Notes under the pieces: generated by a model | The model's input: the letters and a program-made list of their open reading frames with translations, nothing else | Databases searched by the model: none | What the model was told of the DNA's origin: nothing | Part shown: piece after piece, positions 35,507 to 43,853 of the stretch | Layout: each line of letters opens with the position of its first letter | How positions within the stretch are numbered: the first letter of the stretch is position 1 | Program-made: the position numbers and the translations under genes | Assembly (NCBI RefSeq): GCF_963664415.1 | Contig: NZ_OY761445.1 | Span: 2,754,501-2,818,500, forward strand | Direction: 5' to 3' | DNA from: an uncultured Desulfobacter sp. | GTDB taxonomy: Bacteria; Desulfobacterota; Desulfobacteria; Desulfobacterales; Desulfobacteraceae | DNA length: 64,000 nt

Positions 35507-36142
35507 GACCCTCCCTCCTTTCTCCAAAGAGAATATCTGAATGTGGTTAAGATACTTTTAAGACAGACTGGCCCCAAATAAAGACATTTGAAGAATATCC
35601 TGACTGCCCTCCGGATGGCAAGAAAGAATTTGATACTAAATCTTGATAGCCCTCTAAAATTTACAACTGCCATAAATACGCCGAATTACAATTCGCCATA
35701 AAGACACAACAACGAAATTTTATAAAAAAACGAGTACGATAATCACAAAAAAAATAGTTTACTAATTTTAATTAGCATGCTATATGAGTCTGAAAATAAT
35801 CAATTACGTTGAAAACGTAAGGGATCAATCCTCTAACAATCCTACAATAACTTTGCTTAGAATGTAGGGCGATATTCAAATTTTAAAAACAAGAAACGTT
35901 AGTCAGTGTACTTAAACGCAGTGTAGCTGGTATCAATTCACCATACAGCAGCTTTTTGGGGTTCCATATTAAATTCAAAAACTCAATAAGCCAAAGGTGA
36001 TTCGATATCCTTTTCCGAAACCTGGCCGTAAAAGAAAAAAGGAGAAGGACAGACGGGGCTGCAGTCCCGCGAACGCTTTTTTTGTCACGAGTCGTATCAG
36101 TAACAACAATTTTCTTATAATTTTAATGAAAAAGGAACTGTT
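35507..36142. other. Long AT-rich divergent intergenic region
   Basis: 636 bp between the leftward E1 operon and the rightward Cache-like gene; it should hold promoters for both. TTACGTT-gaa-AACGTAA (35804-35820) is a 7-bp inverted repeat that could be a regulator site. A weak stem CGGGG/TCCCG with a T run lies near 36055-36090. No open reading frame worth naming and no riboswitch pattern I recognise. Confidence 0.5.
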
Positions 36143-36529
36143 ATGAAAAAAGCTTTGACGATTTGTTTGGCGATGTTAATCGGTATCTGTTTGTCTACCG
36201 GCGCGATGGCGGCGGACGAAGGCGCAATCAAGGGCCATGTTGACACAATTGCAGCAGGCATTGACGGCGGTAAAGCGCCTACTGATATTAAGCCAGGCGA
36301 TTACGACCCCTACGTGTTCATCATGGAGAAAGGCGGAACAATGGTGGTTCATCCCAGCAAGCAGGGGCAAAGCCTGAACACCAGCGAATTCAAGCCGGTA
36401 TACGATGCTCTTGTCCAGTCCACATCCGATGGGGTATGGGTGGAATACCAGTGGGCCGGCGCAGAGAAAAAAACATATGTCCGGACCACCGCAGGCGGAT
36501 TAATCGTGGGAAGCGGCTACACGAAATAA
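36143..36529 (+). CDS. Small secreted Cache-like sensor-domain protein
   Basis: 128 residues. A cleavable signal peptide ends near residue 23 (LSTGAMAADEG). The remainder is one compact domain containing DYDPYVFIMEKGGTMVVHPS and VEYQWAGAEKKTYVRTTAGG, the pattern of single Cache_2/PAS-like extracellular sensing domains usually found on chemoreceptors and histidine kinases. Here it stands alone without a membrane segment or signalling domain, so it is probably a periplasmic binding protein. The ligand is unknown. A strong terminator follows at 36572, so it is transcribed by itself. Confidence 0.82.
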   Translation: MKKALTICLAMLIGICLSTGAMAADEGAIKGHVDTIAAGIDGGKAPTDIKPGDYDPYVFIMEKGGTMVVHPSKQGQSLNTSEFKPVYDALVQSTSDGVWVEYQWAGAEKKTYVRTTAGGLIVGSGYTK

Positions 36530-36571
36530 CACACGGTTAAAATCGGCCGGGTTTCACTGACAAAAAAAGCC

Positions 36572-36606
36572 AGGCGCGGGTCGAATACGACCCGCGCCTT
36601 TTTTTT
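36572..36606 (+). terminator. Rho-independent terminator of the Cache-like gene
   Basis: AGGCGCGGGTCG pairs perfectly with CGACCCGCGCCT (12 bp) around an AATA loop and is followed by eight T's. It lies 43 bp after the stop codon. Confidence 0.95.
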
Positions 36607-36677
36607 GCGATCGCCCTTCCAAGTGAAGAAATTAAGGTCCGCATGAAATAAAGAATACGAAATTGCGGTACTAAGAT

Positions 36678-36998
36678 TCAACCGGAGGATGACCTCAACG
36701 ACATGGACAAACGACAGAAACCCGGCCCAATCACCAGACAGGAGAAGGGTTTTACCATATCACCAGGCAGGTCAAGGCGTACAAGCGAGACAGGATCGTC
36801 TTTTAAAGATTTACCGGCCAGATCAATTCGCCTTCGCAACTCACCGAAATCATTTTGCGACAGAAATTCGGTCAAAACCTCGATCAGAAATTCGGTTTCC
36901 TGATCCGGTGCTTTCAGGCACTGCCGGATCAGGTGTTCCAACTTCAGGCGAGCCGCCGTCTGGATGCAGTGGCGGCTCAAATCAAGGCGGATTTCCAT
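36678..36998 (-). CDS. Hypothetical protein co-transcribed with the NifU-like scaffold
   Basis: 106 residues, no family recognised. Its ATG lies 7 nt after the stop of the NifU-like gene, and GAGGG at the end of that gene can serve as ribosome site, so the two are probably translationally coupled. The N-terminal two thirds look helical and well formed (HCIQTAARLKLEHLIRQCLK, FLIEVLTEFLSQNDFGELRR), while the last 15 residues are low in complexity. No cysteine cluster, signal or membrane span. Real coding is supported by spacing and composition rather than homology. Confidence 0.6.
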   Translation of the reverse strand: MEIRLDLSRHCIQTAARLKLEHLIRQCLKAPDQETEFLIEVLTEFLSQNDFGELRRRIDLAGKSLKDDPVSLVRLDLPGDMVKPFSCLVIGPGFCRLSMSLRSSSG

Positions 36999-37005
36999 AA
37001 AAAAA

Positions 37006-37449
37006 TCAACCCTCTTTCACCATGCTACCCATGTAGTTATCCAAAGCGGCCTGGATGGTTCGGGCGGCCAGGGTGGTACAGTGAAGATCCTCTTCCGGCA
37101 GCCGGCCAATGGCGGCAAGAACGTCGTCAGCGGTGATATCGGTCAATTCCTCCGGGGTTTTGCCCAGGGAGAGCTCCGCGGCAAAGGAGCCGCTGACCAT
37201 GGAAGAGGCACACCCGTCTGTAAAATAGGAGGCGTCTGCCACCTGGTTGTCCTTAAATTTAAGATAGATCTCCATGGTGTCCCCGCACTCACCGGTCACC
37301 CGCCCCCATCCATCAGGGTTTTCCATCCGGCCGTTGTGCTTGGGATTTCTCCAGCGGTCAAAGCCTTTTTCGCCTAAAGCTTCTTTTGCCTCATCAAATA
37401 TTTCCTCCTGGAGCTTGTCCAGAAATGCGTCAAGATTGCTCACTGTCAT
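37006..37449 (-). CDS. NifU/IscU-like iron-sulfur cluster scaffold protein
   Basis: 147 residues. The three conserved cluster-ligating cysteines are visible in GECGDTMEIYLKFKDN, TDGCASSMVSGSFAAE and EDLHCTTLAARTIQ, with the NPKHNGRM segment near residue 40 that is common at the start of this fold. These proteins assemble Fe-S clusters on cysteine-desulfurase-supplied sulfur and pass them to target enzymes. Only the N-terminal NifU domain is present, with no Fdx or Nfu domain. No desulfurase gene is adjacent, so its sulfur donor lies elsewhere. Confidence 0.92.
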   Translation of the reverse strand: MTVSNLDAFLDKLQEEIFDEAKEALGEKGFDRWRNPKHNGRMENPDGWGRVTGECGDTMEIYLKFKDNQVADASYFTDGCASSMVSGSFAAELSLGKTPEELTDITADDVLAAIGRLPEEDLHCTTLAARTIQAALDNYMGSMVKEG

Positions 37450-37691
37450 ATCCTTTCTGCTTAAGTTCCGGTATGCACCGAAAGTCCTTATTTTTTACAA
37501 CGGAACAGTTTGCCATAAACAAACGGAGTTGTCATCTTTTCCAGGCAAAAAATAATCGAAAAAACTATAAATGCGGTCACCCTGCCCTACGCCGGTATAG
37601 CTGTTGCAATTTTACGCACGGATCGGTAAAATACACGTCTGTTAATCAATTTTTCAGTCCATAATTCAACCTACAAAAAAGGAGAACGACG

Positions 37692-38666
37692 ATGAAAAAC
37701 CACTTGTGGTATTTTATTTCCATCCTGATAGCTTTTTTAACTCTGCCCGGTCTTTGTCTGGGTGCACCCTCGGGGAAGCTGACCATTTTTCATGCCGGCA
37801 GCCTGACCGTGCCTTTTGCCGCCATTGAAAAGGCCTTTGAAGCAAAGTATCCCGACGTCGATGTACTGCGGGAAGCAGGCGGTTCAACCAAAATGGCCCG
37901 GCTGATTTCAGAGGTGGGCAAAAAAGCGGATATCATGGCGTCAGCCGATTTCAAAGTCATTGACAACAACCTCATCCCCGGATTTGCCGACTGGAATATC
38001 CGATTTGCCAGCAATCAGCTGGTTCTCTGCTATATGGACAACAGCCGGTTTGCCAAAGAAATCACCCGCGACAACTGGTATGAGATTCTCTTAAAAAAAG
38101 AGGTGGTATGGGGTCACTCAGATCCCAATCTTGACCCTTGCGGATACCGCAGCCTCATGGTGCTTCAGCTGGCTGAAAAATTTTACGACAAACCCGGCCT
38201 CAACGAAAAACTACTTGCCAACCGCCCCCAGAAAAATGTCCGGCCCAAATCCGTGGAACTTGTAAACCTGCTGAAAACCGGCCATATGGACTATGCCTGG
38301 GAATACCTGTCCGTGGCCATCCAGCACGGCCTTAAATATGTTACCCTGGACGACCATATTAACCTAGGAAATTACAAGTACGACGGCTTTTACAAATTGG
38401 CAAAGGTCGAAGTTGCCGGGAAAAAACCAGGAACCTTTACCACCAAAACCGGTCAATCTTGCACCTACGGCATCACTATGATCAAAAATGCACCCAATCC
38501 GGAAGCGGCCAAAGCCTTTCTATCCTTTCTGCTCTCCCCGAAACATGGGTTAAAAACCCTCAAAGAGATGGGCCAGCCCCCATTTATCCCGGCCCGGGTT
38601 CCTGACGATGAGATGGCTCAAAAACTGCCTACGGCCATTTCAGGATTAGTTGAGGTAAAAAACTAA
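37692..38666 (+). CDS. wtpA: Tungstate/molybdate-binding periplasmic protein
   Basis: 324 residues with a signal peptide (about 1-25, ending LCLGAPSG) and AAGGAGAACGACG before the ATG. Substrate-binding landmarks: KLTIFHAGSLTVPFAAIEKA, the REAGGSTKMARLISE segment that wraps the oxyanion, DIMASADFKVID, and SDPNLDPCGYRSLMVLQLAE. It belongs to the WtpA/ModA-like group that binds tungstate or molybdate for Mo/W cofactor enzymes such as formate dehydrogenases. First gene of wtpABC. No molybdenum-cofactor riboswitch was seen in 37450-37691. Confidence 0.94.
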   Translation: MKNHLWYFISILIAFLTLPGLCLGAPSGKLTIFHAGSLTVPFAAIEKAFEAKYPDVDVLREAGGSTKMARLISEVGKKADIMASADFKVIDNNLIPGFADWNIRFASNQLVLCYMDNSRFAKEITRDNWYEILLKKEVVWGHSDPNLDPCGYRSLMVLQLAEKFYDKPGLNEKLLANRPQKNVRPKSVELVNLLKTGHMDYAWEYLSVAIQHGLKYVTLDDHINLGNYKYDGFYKLAKVEVAGKKPGTFTTKTGQSCTYGITMIKNAPNPEAAKAFLSFLLSPKHGLKTLKEMGQPPFIPARVPDDEMAQKLPTAISGLVEVKN

Positions 38667-38670
38667 TTTG

Positions 38671-39459
38671 ATGAGTAAAACAGATGGAATGGGCAGGCTG
38701 TTCATGGTGTTCAGCCTGCCTGTGATTTTATTTTTAACCGTACCCTTGATCAAGATGACGACCGGGCCGTCCCTTTCCATGCTCTGGGAGACCCTGGGCG
38801 ATAAAGATGTGCTGCTTGCCATCGCCCGGTCACTTGGACTCTCCCTTGCGGCCGGCATTCTTGCCTTTGTTCTTGGCACCCCCTTAAGCTATCTGCTGGC
38901 AAGAAAAAATTTTTTTGGAAAAAAAATTATTGAGGGCATCATTGATCTGCCGGTCATGATTCCCCACCCTGTGGTAGGCATAGCCATCTTAAGCCTTGCC
39001 GGACGCACCCATCCCTTTGGACGGTTTCTTTCCAACATGGGCATTGAAATCATGGGGACCCGGACGGGAATCGTCACCGTACTTGTGTTTGTGGGCATTC
39101 CTTTCTATGTCAATGCGGTCAAGGCAGGCTTCGAAAGCGTGCCCGTACGTCTTGAGTACGCATCCAGAACCCTTGGGGCCGGGACCTTTGAGACCTTCAG
39201 ACGGGTAACCCTGCCCTTAACATGGAGACATATGGTATTGGGCATCGTTATGTGTACGGCAAGGGCTATTTCCGAATTCGGGGCCGTGGTGATCGTGGCG
39301 TACCACCCCATGACTGCGCCTGTCATGATCTACGAACGCTTTACCGCTTACGGGCTGAAATACTCCCAGCCCGTTGCAGTCTGGCTGATTATTTTGTCCC
39401 TGCTTCTTTTTATCGTATTGCGGTTGATGTCCAGATCCGCAGTCCAATACCACAGGTAA
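38671..39459 (+). CDS. wtpB: Tungstate/molybdate ABC transporter permease
   Basis: 262 residues from the ATG at 38671, directly after the wtpA stop; a TTG one codon earlier was not used because GAGGTAA fits the ATG. About six membrane spans are visible, with the permease EAA loop ASRTLGAGTFETFRRVTLPL near residue 170 that docks on the ATPase. It forms the membrane channel that passes oxyanions from WtpA to the cytoplasm. The tight spacing places it in one operon with wtpA and wtpC. Confidence 0.94.
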   Translation: MSKTDGMGRLFMVFSLPVILFLTVPLIKMTTGPSLSMLWETLGDKDVLLAIARSLGLSLAAGILAFVLGTPLSYLLARKNFFGKKIIEGIIDLPVMIPHPVVGIAILSLAGRTHPFGRFLSNMGIEIMGTRTGIVTVLVFVGIPFYVNAVKAGFESVPVRLEYASRTLGAGTFETFRRVTLPLTWRHMVLGIVMCTARAISEFGAVVIVAYHPMTAPVMIYERFTAYGLKYSQPVAVWLIILSLLLFIVLRLMSRSAVQYHR

Positions 39460-39462
39460 CCC

Positions 39463-40527
39463 ATGATTCGTCTCGACAATATCAATCTGGTCTTTCCCGG
39501 GTTTGCCATTGAAAATATAAACCTGACCATCCGGGAAAAGGATTTTTTCGCCCTGATCGGCCCCACAGGATCAGGTAAATCCGTGCTCCTTGAAATCATC
39601 ATGGGGCTGACGCCCTTTCCCTCGGGCAAACTGCTGTTTAAAGAAAAAAACATAGGCCGAACGCCTGTTGAGAAACGGCACCTGGCCCTGGTGTACCAGG
39701 ATTTTGCCCTTTTCCCCCATCTCAGTGTAGCCCACAACATCCTTTACGGCATCAGATACCACGGAATCGAAATTGACGAAAGCCATAAGCGCCTGGATGA
39801 GCTGGCAAATATCCTGGGCCTGGAACGTATTCTTAACCGAAAACCCCATAAACTAAGCGGCGGAGAAAAACAACGGGTGGCCCTGGCCCGGGCATTGATC
39901 CTCAACCCGGTCGTATTGCTGCTTGACGAGCCCCTGTCGGCCCTGGACCCGGAATTCCACGGAGAGGCTAAAAATCTGCTCAAACAGATACACCGGGATA
40001 TGGACATGACCATTGTTATGGTTTCCCATAATTTTGGAGACGTAATGTACCTGGCCAACCGAGGCGCCGTGATCCACCAGGGTAAAATCTGCCAGGCAGG
40101 GGATATCACCACCTTGTTTGAAAAGCCGGATTCCCTGTTCACAGCCCGGTTCGTGGGCATGAAAAATATTATTCCCGCCCGGATTATCCAGGGCAAAGTC
40201 CAAATTGAGGGGTCGGACACCTTAATAGAAACGTCTGTCGTGCCGGACTTTGACCATGGGTTCATGGGCATTCGCCCCGAGGATATTGTTCTTGTTTCCC
40301 AAGGAACGGACGTCCCCGCCACTTCAACCAATCAATTTTGCGGTACCATTACAAAGGTTGCAAGCCAGGGGATGTTTGTTGAAGTTCACCTCGAATCGGG
40401 CAGTCTTAGGTTTGAAGCCGCCTGGCCCCGGCGCTATTTAAGGGATTTTCAAATAGCGCCGGACCGTGAAGCAACGATTGCTTTTTCCCCCCAAAGCGTC
40501 CACGTTTTCCAAAACAATCCGAATTAG
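39463..40527 (+). CDS. wtpC: Tungstate/molybdate ABC transporter ATPase
   Basis: 354 residues. Walker A LIGPTGSGKSVLLEIIMG near residue 30, Q-loop LVYQDFALFPHLS, signature LSGGEKQRVALARAL near 130, Walker B VVLLLDEPLSALDPE and the H-loop VSHNF. A C-terminal TOBE-like domain (about 240-350), of the type that senses the oxyanion or regulates the transporter, begins near FMGIRPEDIVLVSQG. It powers uptake by the WtpAB pair. It starts 3 bp after the wtpB stop. Confidence 0.95.
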   Translation: MIRLDNINLVFPGFAIENINLTIREKDFFALIGPTGSGKSVLLEIIMGLTPFPSGKLLFKEKNIGRTPVEKRHLALVYQDFALFPHLSVAHNILYGIRYHGIEIDESHKRLDELANILGLERILNRKPHKLSGGEKQRVALARALILNPVVLLLDEPLSALDPEFHGEAKNLLKQIHRDMDMTIVMVSHNFGDVMYLANRGAVIHQGKICQAGDITTLFEKPDSLFTARFVGMKNIIPARIIQGKVQIEGSDTLIETSVVPDFDHGFMGIRPEDIVLVSQGTDVPATSTNQFCGTITKVASQGMFVEVHLESGSLRFEAAWPRRYLRDFQIAPDREATIAFSPQSVHVFQNNPN

Positions 40528-40692
40528 TGCGGAAAAAAATGACCTGCATGAATGGGAAAACCCTTCCTGTCCGTTTACTTAAGGATAGATAACTCTCTGC
40601 AAATAAACACAATTATAAAAGGCATGATTTATGCTTATAACGTATTTATTAATCATGCAGTCCGTTTTTGACCACTTGACAGGGAGAAACCA

Positions 40693-41538
40693 ATGCTCCA
40701 GAAAATACTGCCGGCCGCAGGAATTATCGTGTTTATACTACTCTCAGGGACCGTATCCGAACTATCGTCCATTGTTTTGAACATTAAAAGCAACGTGATT
40801 ATCCTTGCCGGTGCATTGGCCTGTGCCCTGGTATCCTATCCCCTTCGCCTGTTTTCAGATCTTTATGTCAATATACGCAAAGCATTCTCCGGAAAAAAAA
40901 CCGATCTGAACGCCCTCATAAAACAAATTGAAGTGCTGGCGGCTATCCGGCGGCGGCAGGGAAAACTTGTACTGGATGAAAAATCAAGAAACATTGATAA
41001 TCCATTTTTAAAAATGGGCATTGAAATGATTGCAGACGGGTTTGACAGATACACGATATTTAAGACCCTTGAGCGCAGATACGACAATTTCCTGCAGGCC
41101 CGGCGATCCCAGGCCGACCTGATCAATACGTTCATAAAATTGATGCCGGTATTTGGTTTTGTGGGAACCATCATCGGCCTGATCAATGTACTGAGCAATA
41201 TGGGATCGGCAGAATTGATCGGCAAAGGAGTGGCCACAGCCCTTTTGACTACTTTTTACGGCCTTTTGTATGCCAATATTATTTTTCTTCCCATTGCCAA
41301 AAAATTGACGGAAAAGACTAAACATGACGCCATGGAACTATCATTAATCATTGAAGGCATACTGGATATTGCGAACAAGACCAATGCCAAGGCCATCGGG
41401 TATCGTCTAAGATACTGCATTGGCGATTATTTCCAGGACGACTGGACCGTGGGCCGAAAATTCCAGCCTCTTCCCATGAGACTGCCCCGGCCCCAACCAT
41501 CCCCTGAAAAACAGGAACCCAAACCCATGGCGGGCTAA
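40693..41538 (+). CDS. MotA/TolQ/ExbB-type proton-channel protein
   Basis: 281 residues. Two N-terminal spans (about 5-25 and 32-55), a cytoplasmic loop with DLNALIKQIEVLAAIRRRQG, then two spans containing LMPVFGFVGTIIGLINVLSN and LLTTFYGLLYANIIFLPIAK, which carry the conserved proline and threonine/tyrosine positions of stator channels. The C-terminal 30 residues are proline-rich and variable. It lies 5 bp before a MotB/OmpA protein, so the two probably form a proton- or sodium-driven stator. No flagellar gene is in the window, so flagellar rotation, gliding or another ion-driven task are all open. Confidence 0.9.
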   Translation: MLQKILPAAGIIVFILLSGTVSELSSIVLNIKSNVIILAGALACALVSYPLRLFSDLYVNIRKAFSGKKTDLNALIKQIEVLAAIRRRQGKLVLDEKSRNIDNPFLKMGIEMIADGFDRYTIFKTLERRYDNFLQARRSQADLINTFIKLMPVFGFVGTIIGLINVLSNMGSAELIGKGVATALLTTFYGLLYANIIFLPIAKKLTEKTKHDAMELSLIIEGILDIANKTNAKAIGYRLRYCIGDYFQDDWTVGRKFQPLPMRLPRPQPSPEKQEPKPMAG

Positions 41539-41543
41539 ACCCT

Positions 41544-42287
41544 ATGAGACCCCCTAAAAATCTTATATCTGAGCTTGAGATTTCAGAATTAAAACGGCTC
41601 CGTATGAAACGCCAAAGCCTTCTGGAGGAATGCGAACCAGAAGATTCGGGTCTATGGGCGATGCTGGATATCATGACCCTGATCCTGGCCTTCTTTATCA
41701 TGCTGTACAGCAACCAGGCACATATGCCCCAGACCCCAAAAATCAAGGATGATCCAAAGCAGGCACGCCGACCCGTTGAAGTCGTCCAAGAACCTGCCAA
41801 ACCAGTAAAAAAAGTTAGCGCGTCCAAGTTGAATTTTCTCACCATGGAAGACCAATTGCACCAAGTCATGGAAAAATCCAATATTTCAAATTATACGGTT
41901 AACGTCACAAAAACCAGACTCGTTCTGACCCTGGGTGAAGCCATCAGCTTTCCTCCCGGCCAGGCCGAATTGATAGATTATATCAAACCGGCACTAAAGG
42001 ATCTGGCCTCATTTTTCATAACAGAACCTGAATACAGAATCATTGTTGCCGGTCATACGGACAATACCCCCATCCATACGGCCCAGTTTCCCTCCAACTG
42101 GGAGCTGTCCGCAGCAAGGGCCATGAGTGTCGCCAAATTCTTAATTGAATGTCGGGTGGCTCCGGAACGGATCAATATCGAAGGATTCGGCCAGTACCAG
42201 CCCATTGGAGACAACGCGCATTTTTTGGGCAGGGAAGCCAACCGGCGTGTGGAGATATCCCTGGTCAAAAAAGAAGACCCATCGTAA
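41544..42287 (+). CDS. MotB-like OmpA-domain stator protein
   Basis: 247 residues. One N-terminal span holds the proton-binding aspartate in GLWAMLDIMTLILAFFIMLY near residue 40, as in MotB. A proline-rich linker follows (about 60-100), then an OmpA/MotB peptidoglycan-binding domain with IIVAGHTDNTPIH, NWELSAARAMSVAKFLI and GFGQYQPIGDN, ending NRRVEISLV. It anchors the partner channel to the cell wall. It lies 5 bp after the MotA-like gene. Confidence 0.93.
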   Translation: MRPPKNLISELEISELKRLRMKRQSLLEECEPEDSGLWAMLDIMTLILAFFIMLYSNQAHMPQTPKIKDDPKQARRPVEVVQEPAKPVKKVSASKLNFLTMEDQLHQVMEKSNISNYTVNVTKTRLVLTLGEAISFPPGQAELIDYIKPALKDLASFFITEPEYRIIVAGHTDNTPIHTAQFPSNWELSAARAMSVAKFLIECRVAPERINIEGFGQYQPIGDNAHFLGREANRRVEISLVKKEDPS

Positions 42288-42434
42288 AATGTTATTCATA
42301 GTTTGTATTGTCCGCCGGGTCATGGCCGTTTCAGGCATTCATATTCCCTTGACTTCCTGAACCCCTTTCTTATATTGACGGATCAATACTTGATAAATCA
42401 ATAATGATGATTGACAGCGCCAGGAAGGGGCGAA

Positions 42435-43850
42435 ATGAACAGACGCAACCGCAATCCCCACCCAAAAATCTCCACCGGCCACACCATATTTATTGTCTCC
42501 GCGGTCCAGTTCCTGGCACCGTTCATGATGTCCGCGGTTGGCGTGGCACTGCCCACCATTGGTCGATTTTACGGTGCCAGTGCCGTGTCTCTGGCCCTGG
42601 TGGAAATGGTCTATATGCTCGCCGTCACCCTGTTTCTTTTGCCAGTCGGTCGGCTGGCAGACATCACGGGAAGAAAAAAAATCTTTGTCTCAGGTGTGGC
42701 CTTATTTGCCCTTGCCACAATCCTTCTGCCCTTTTCCCCGTCCATTGACATCTTCATCGCCATTCGATTTTTGCAGGGTATTGGTGTATCGTGCACTGTC
42801 TCTACCTCCGTGGCCATTTTATCTTCTGTGGTACCTAAAGAAAAACGGGGGAAAGCCATGGGCATCATTGTGGCTTGTGTCTATCTGGGACTGTCCGCCG
42901 GTCCCACCTTGGCCGGACTCATGATCGCCTGGCTGGGCTGGCAGTGGATCTTTTTTGCGTCTGTCCCCCTGGCCATGGCAGCCCTGATTTTCACCCTGAC
43001 CCAGCTGAAGGGGGAGTGGAAAGGAGCTGAAGGGGAATCCTTTGACTGGATAGGCAGCCTTATCTATATGGCAGCGCTCTCCTGCCTGATCGTCGGAGTG
43101 TCCCATCTTGAAAGCCAGACGTGGGCGCCTCACCTGATGGCAGCCGGCATGGTTTTCATGGTTTGCTTTTCAATTTTTGAGTACCGGCACCTTTCCCCCA
43201 TATTGGATATCCGTCTGGTGCTGAGCAACCGAGTCTTTGCGTTCAGCAATATTGCCACATGGATCAACTATGCCGCCTCATTCGGGCTCACATTTTTCTT
43301 TTCCTTATACCTGCAGGTGGTCAAAGGCATGTCCGCCCAGGCTACAGGTTTTGTGCTCATTGCCCAACCGATTATTCAGGCGGCGCTTTCACCGTTATCC
43401 GGCACACTTTCAGACAAAATCTCTGCCTCCAAATTATCCACGGCAGGCATGGCCATTTGCGCCGCAGGTCTTGGCGTTGCAACCTTTCTTGGCCAGGACA
43501 CCCGCACCTGGCAGGTGCTGGTGGTGCTGGTAATCATGGGTTTGGGATTTGCTGCTTTTTCCACACCCAACATGACCACGGTCATGGGCTCTGTGGAACC
43601 AAGGCATTACGGCATTGCCTCAAGCCTTGTGGCCACCATGCGCAGCATCGGCATGCTCACGGCCATGACCATCACGACCCTTTTGCTGAGTATGTTCATG
43701 GGTGAAGCCAAAGTTACCACAGCCACAGCCCCCCAATTTCTACAAACCATGCATACGGCCTTTATAATATTTGCCGGCCTCAGTCTGGTGGGCATTATTT
43801 TCTCTATGGCCCGGGTAGAGCCGACAAAAACCCCTGCCCGGAAACGCTGA
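42435..43850 (+). CDS. MFS transporter, DHA2 (EmrB/QacA) drug-efflux type
   Basis: 471 residues from the ATG at 42435, which follows AGGAAGGGG; an in-frame TTG at 42411 lies before that site. About fourteen hydrophobic segments fit the DHA2 subfamily. The loop-2/3 signature GRLADITGRKKIFVSG lies near residue 75, and motif C-like GLSAGPTLAGLMIAWLGWQW near 155. It is a proton-coupled exporter of small hydrophobic or cationic compounds; the substrate is unknown. The stop is 3 bp before the YgiQ-like gene, so the two are probably one transcript. Confidence 0.92.
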   Translation: MNRRNRNPHPKISTGHTIFIVSAVQFLAPFMMSAVGVALPTIGRFYGASAVSLALVEMVYMLAVTLFLLPVGRLADITGRKKIFVSGVALFALATILLPFSPSIDIFIAIRFLQGIGVSCTVSTSVAILSSVVPKEKRGKAMGIIVACVYLGLSAGPTLAGLMIAWLGWQWIFFASVPLAMAALIFTLTQLKGEWKGAEGESFDWIGSLIYMAALSCLIVGVSHLESQTWAPHLMAAGMVFMVCFSIFEYRHLSPILDIRLVLSNRVFAFSNIATWINYAASFGLTFFFSLYLQVVKGMSAQATGFVLIAQPIIQAALSPLSGTLSDKISASKLSTAGMAICAAGLGVATFLGQDTRTWQVLVVLVIMGLGFAAFSTPNMTTVMGSVEPRHYGIASSLVATMRSIGMLTAMTITTLLLSMFMGEAKVTTATAPQFLQTMHTAFIIFAGLSLVGIIFSMARVEPTKTPARKR

Positions 43851-43853
43851 TTT

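Noticed and set aside
36055..36090. Terminator or riboswitch before the Cache-like gene
   Set aside because: Only a 5-bp stem near a T run; too weak and in the leader of an expressed gene.
37450..37691. Molybdenum/tungsten cofactor riboswitch or ModE site before wtpA
   Set aside because: No recognisable conserved core or ModE-type palindrome was found on reading the region.
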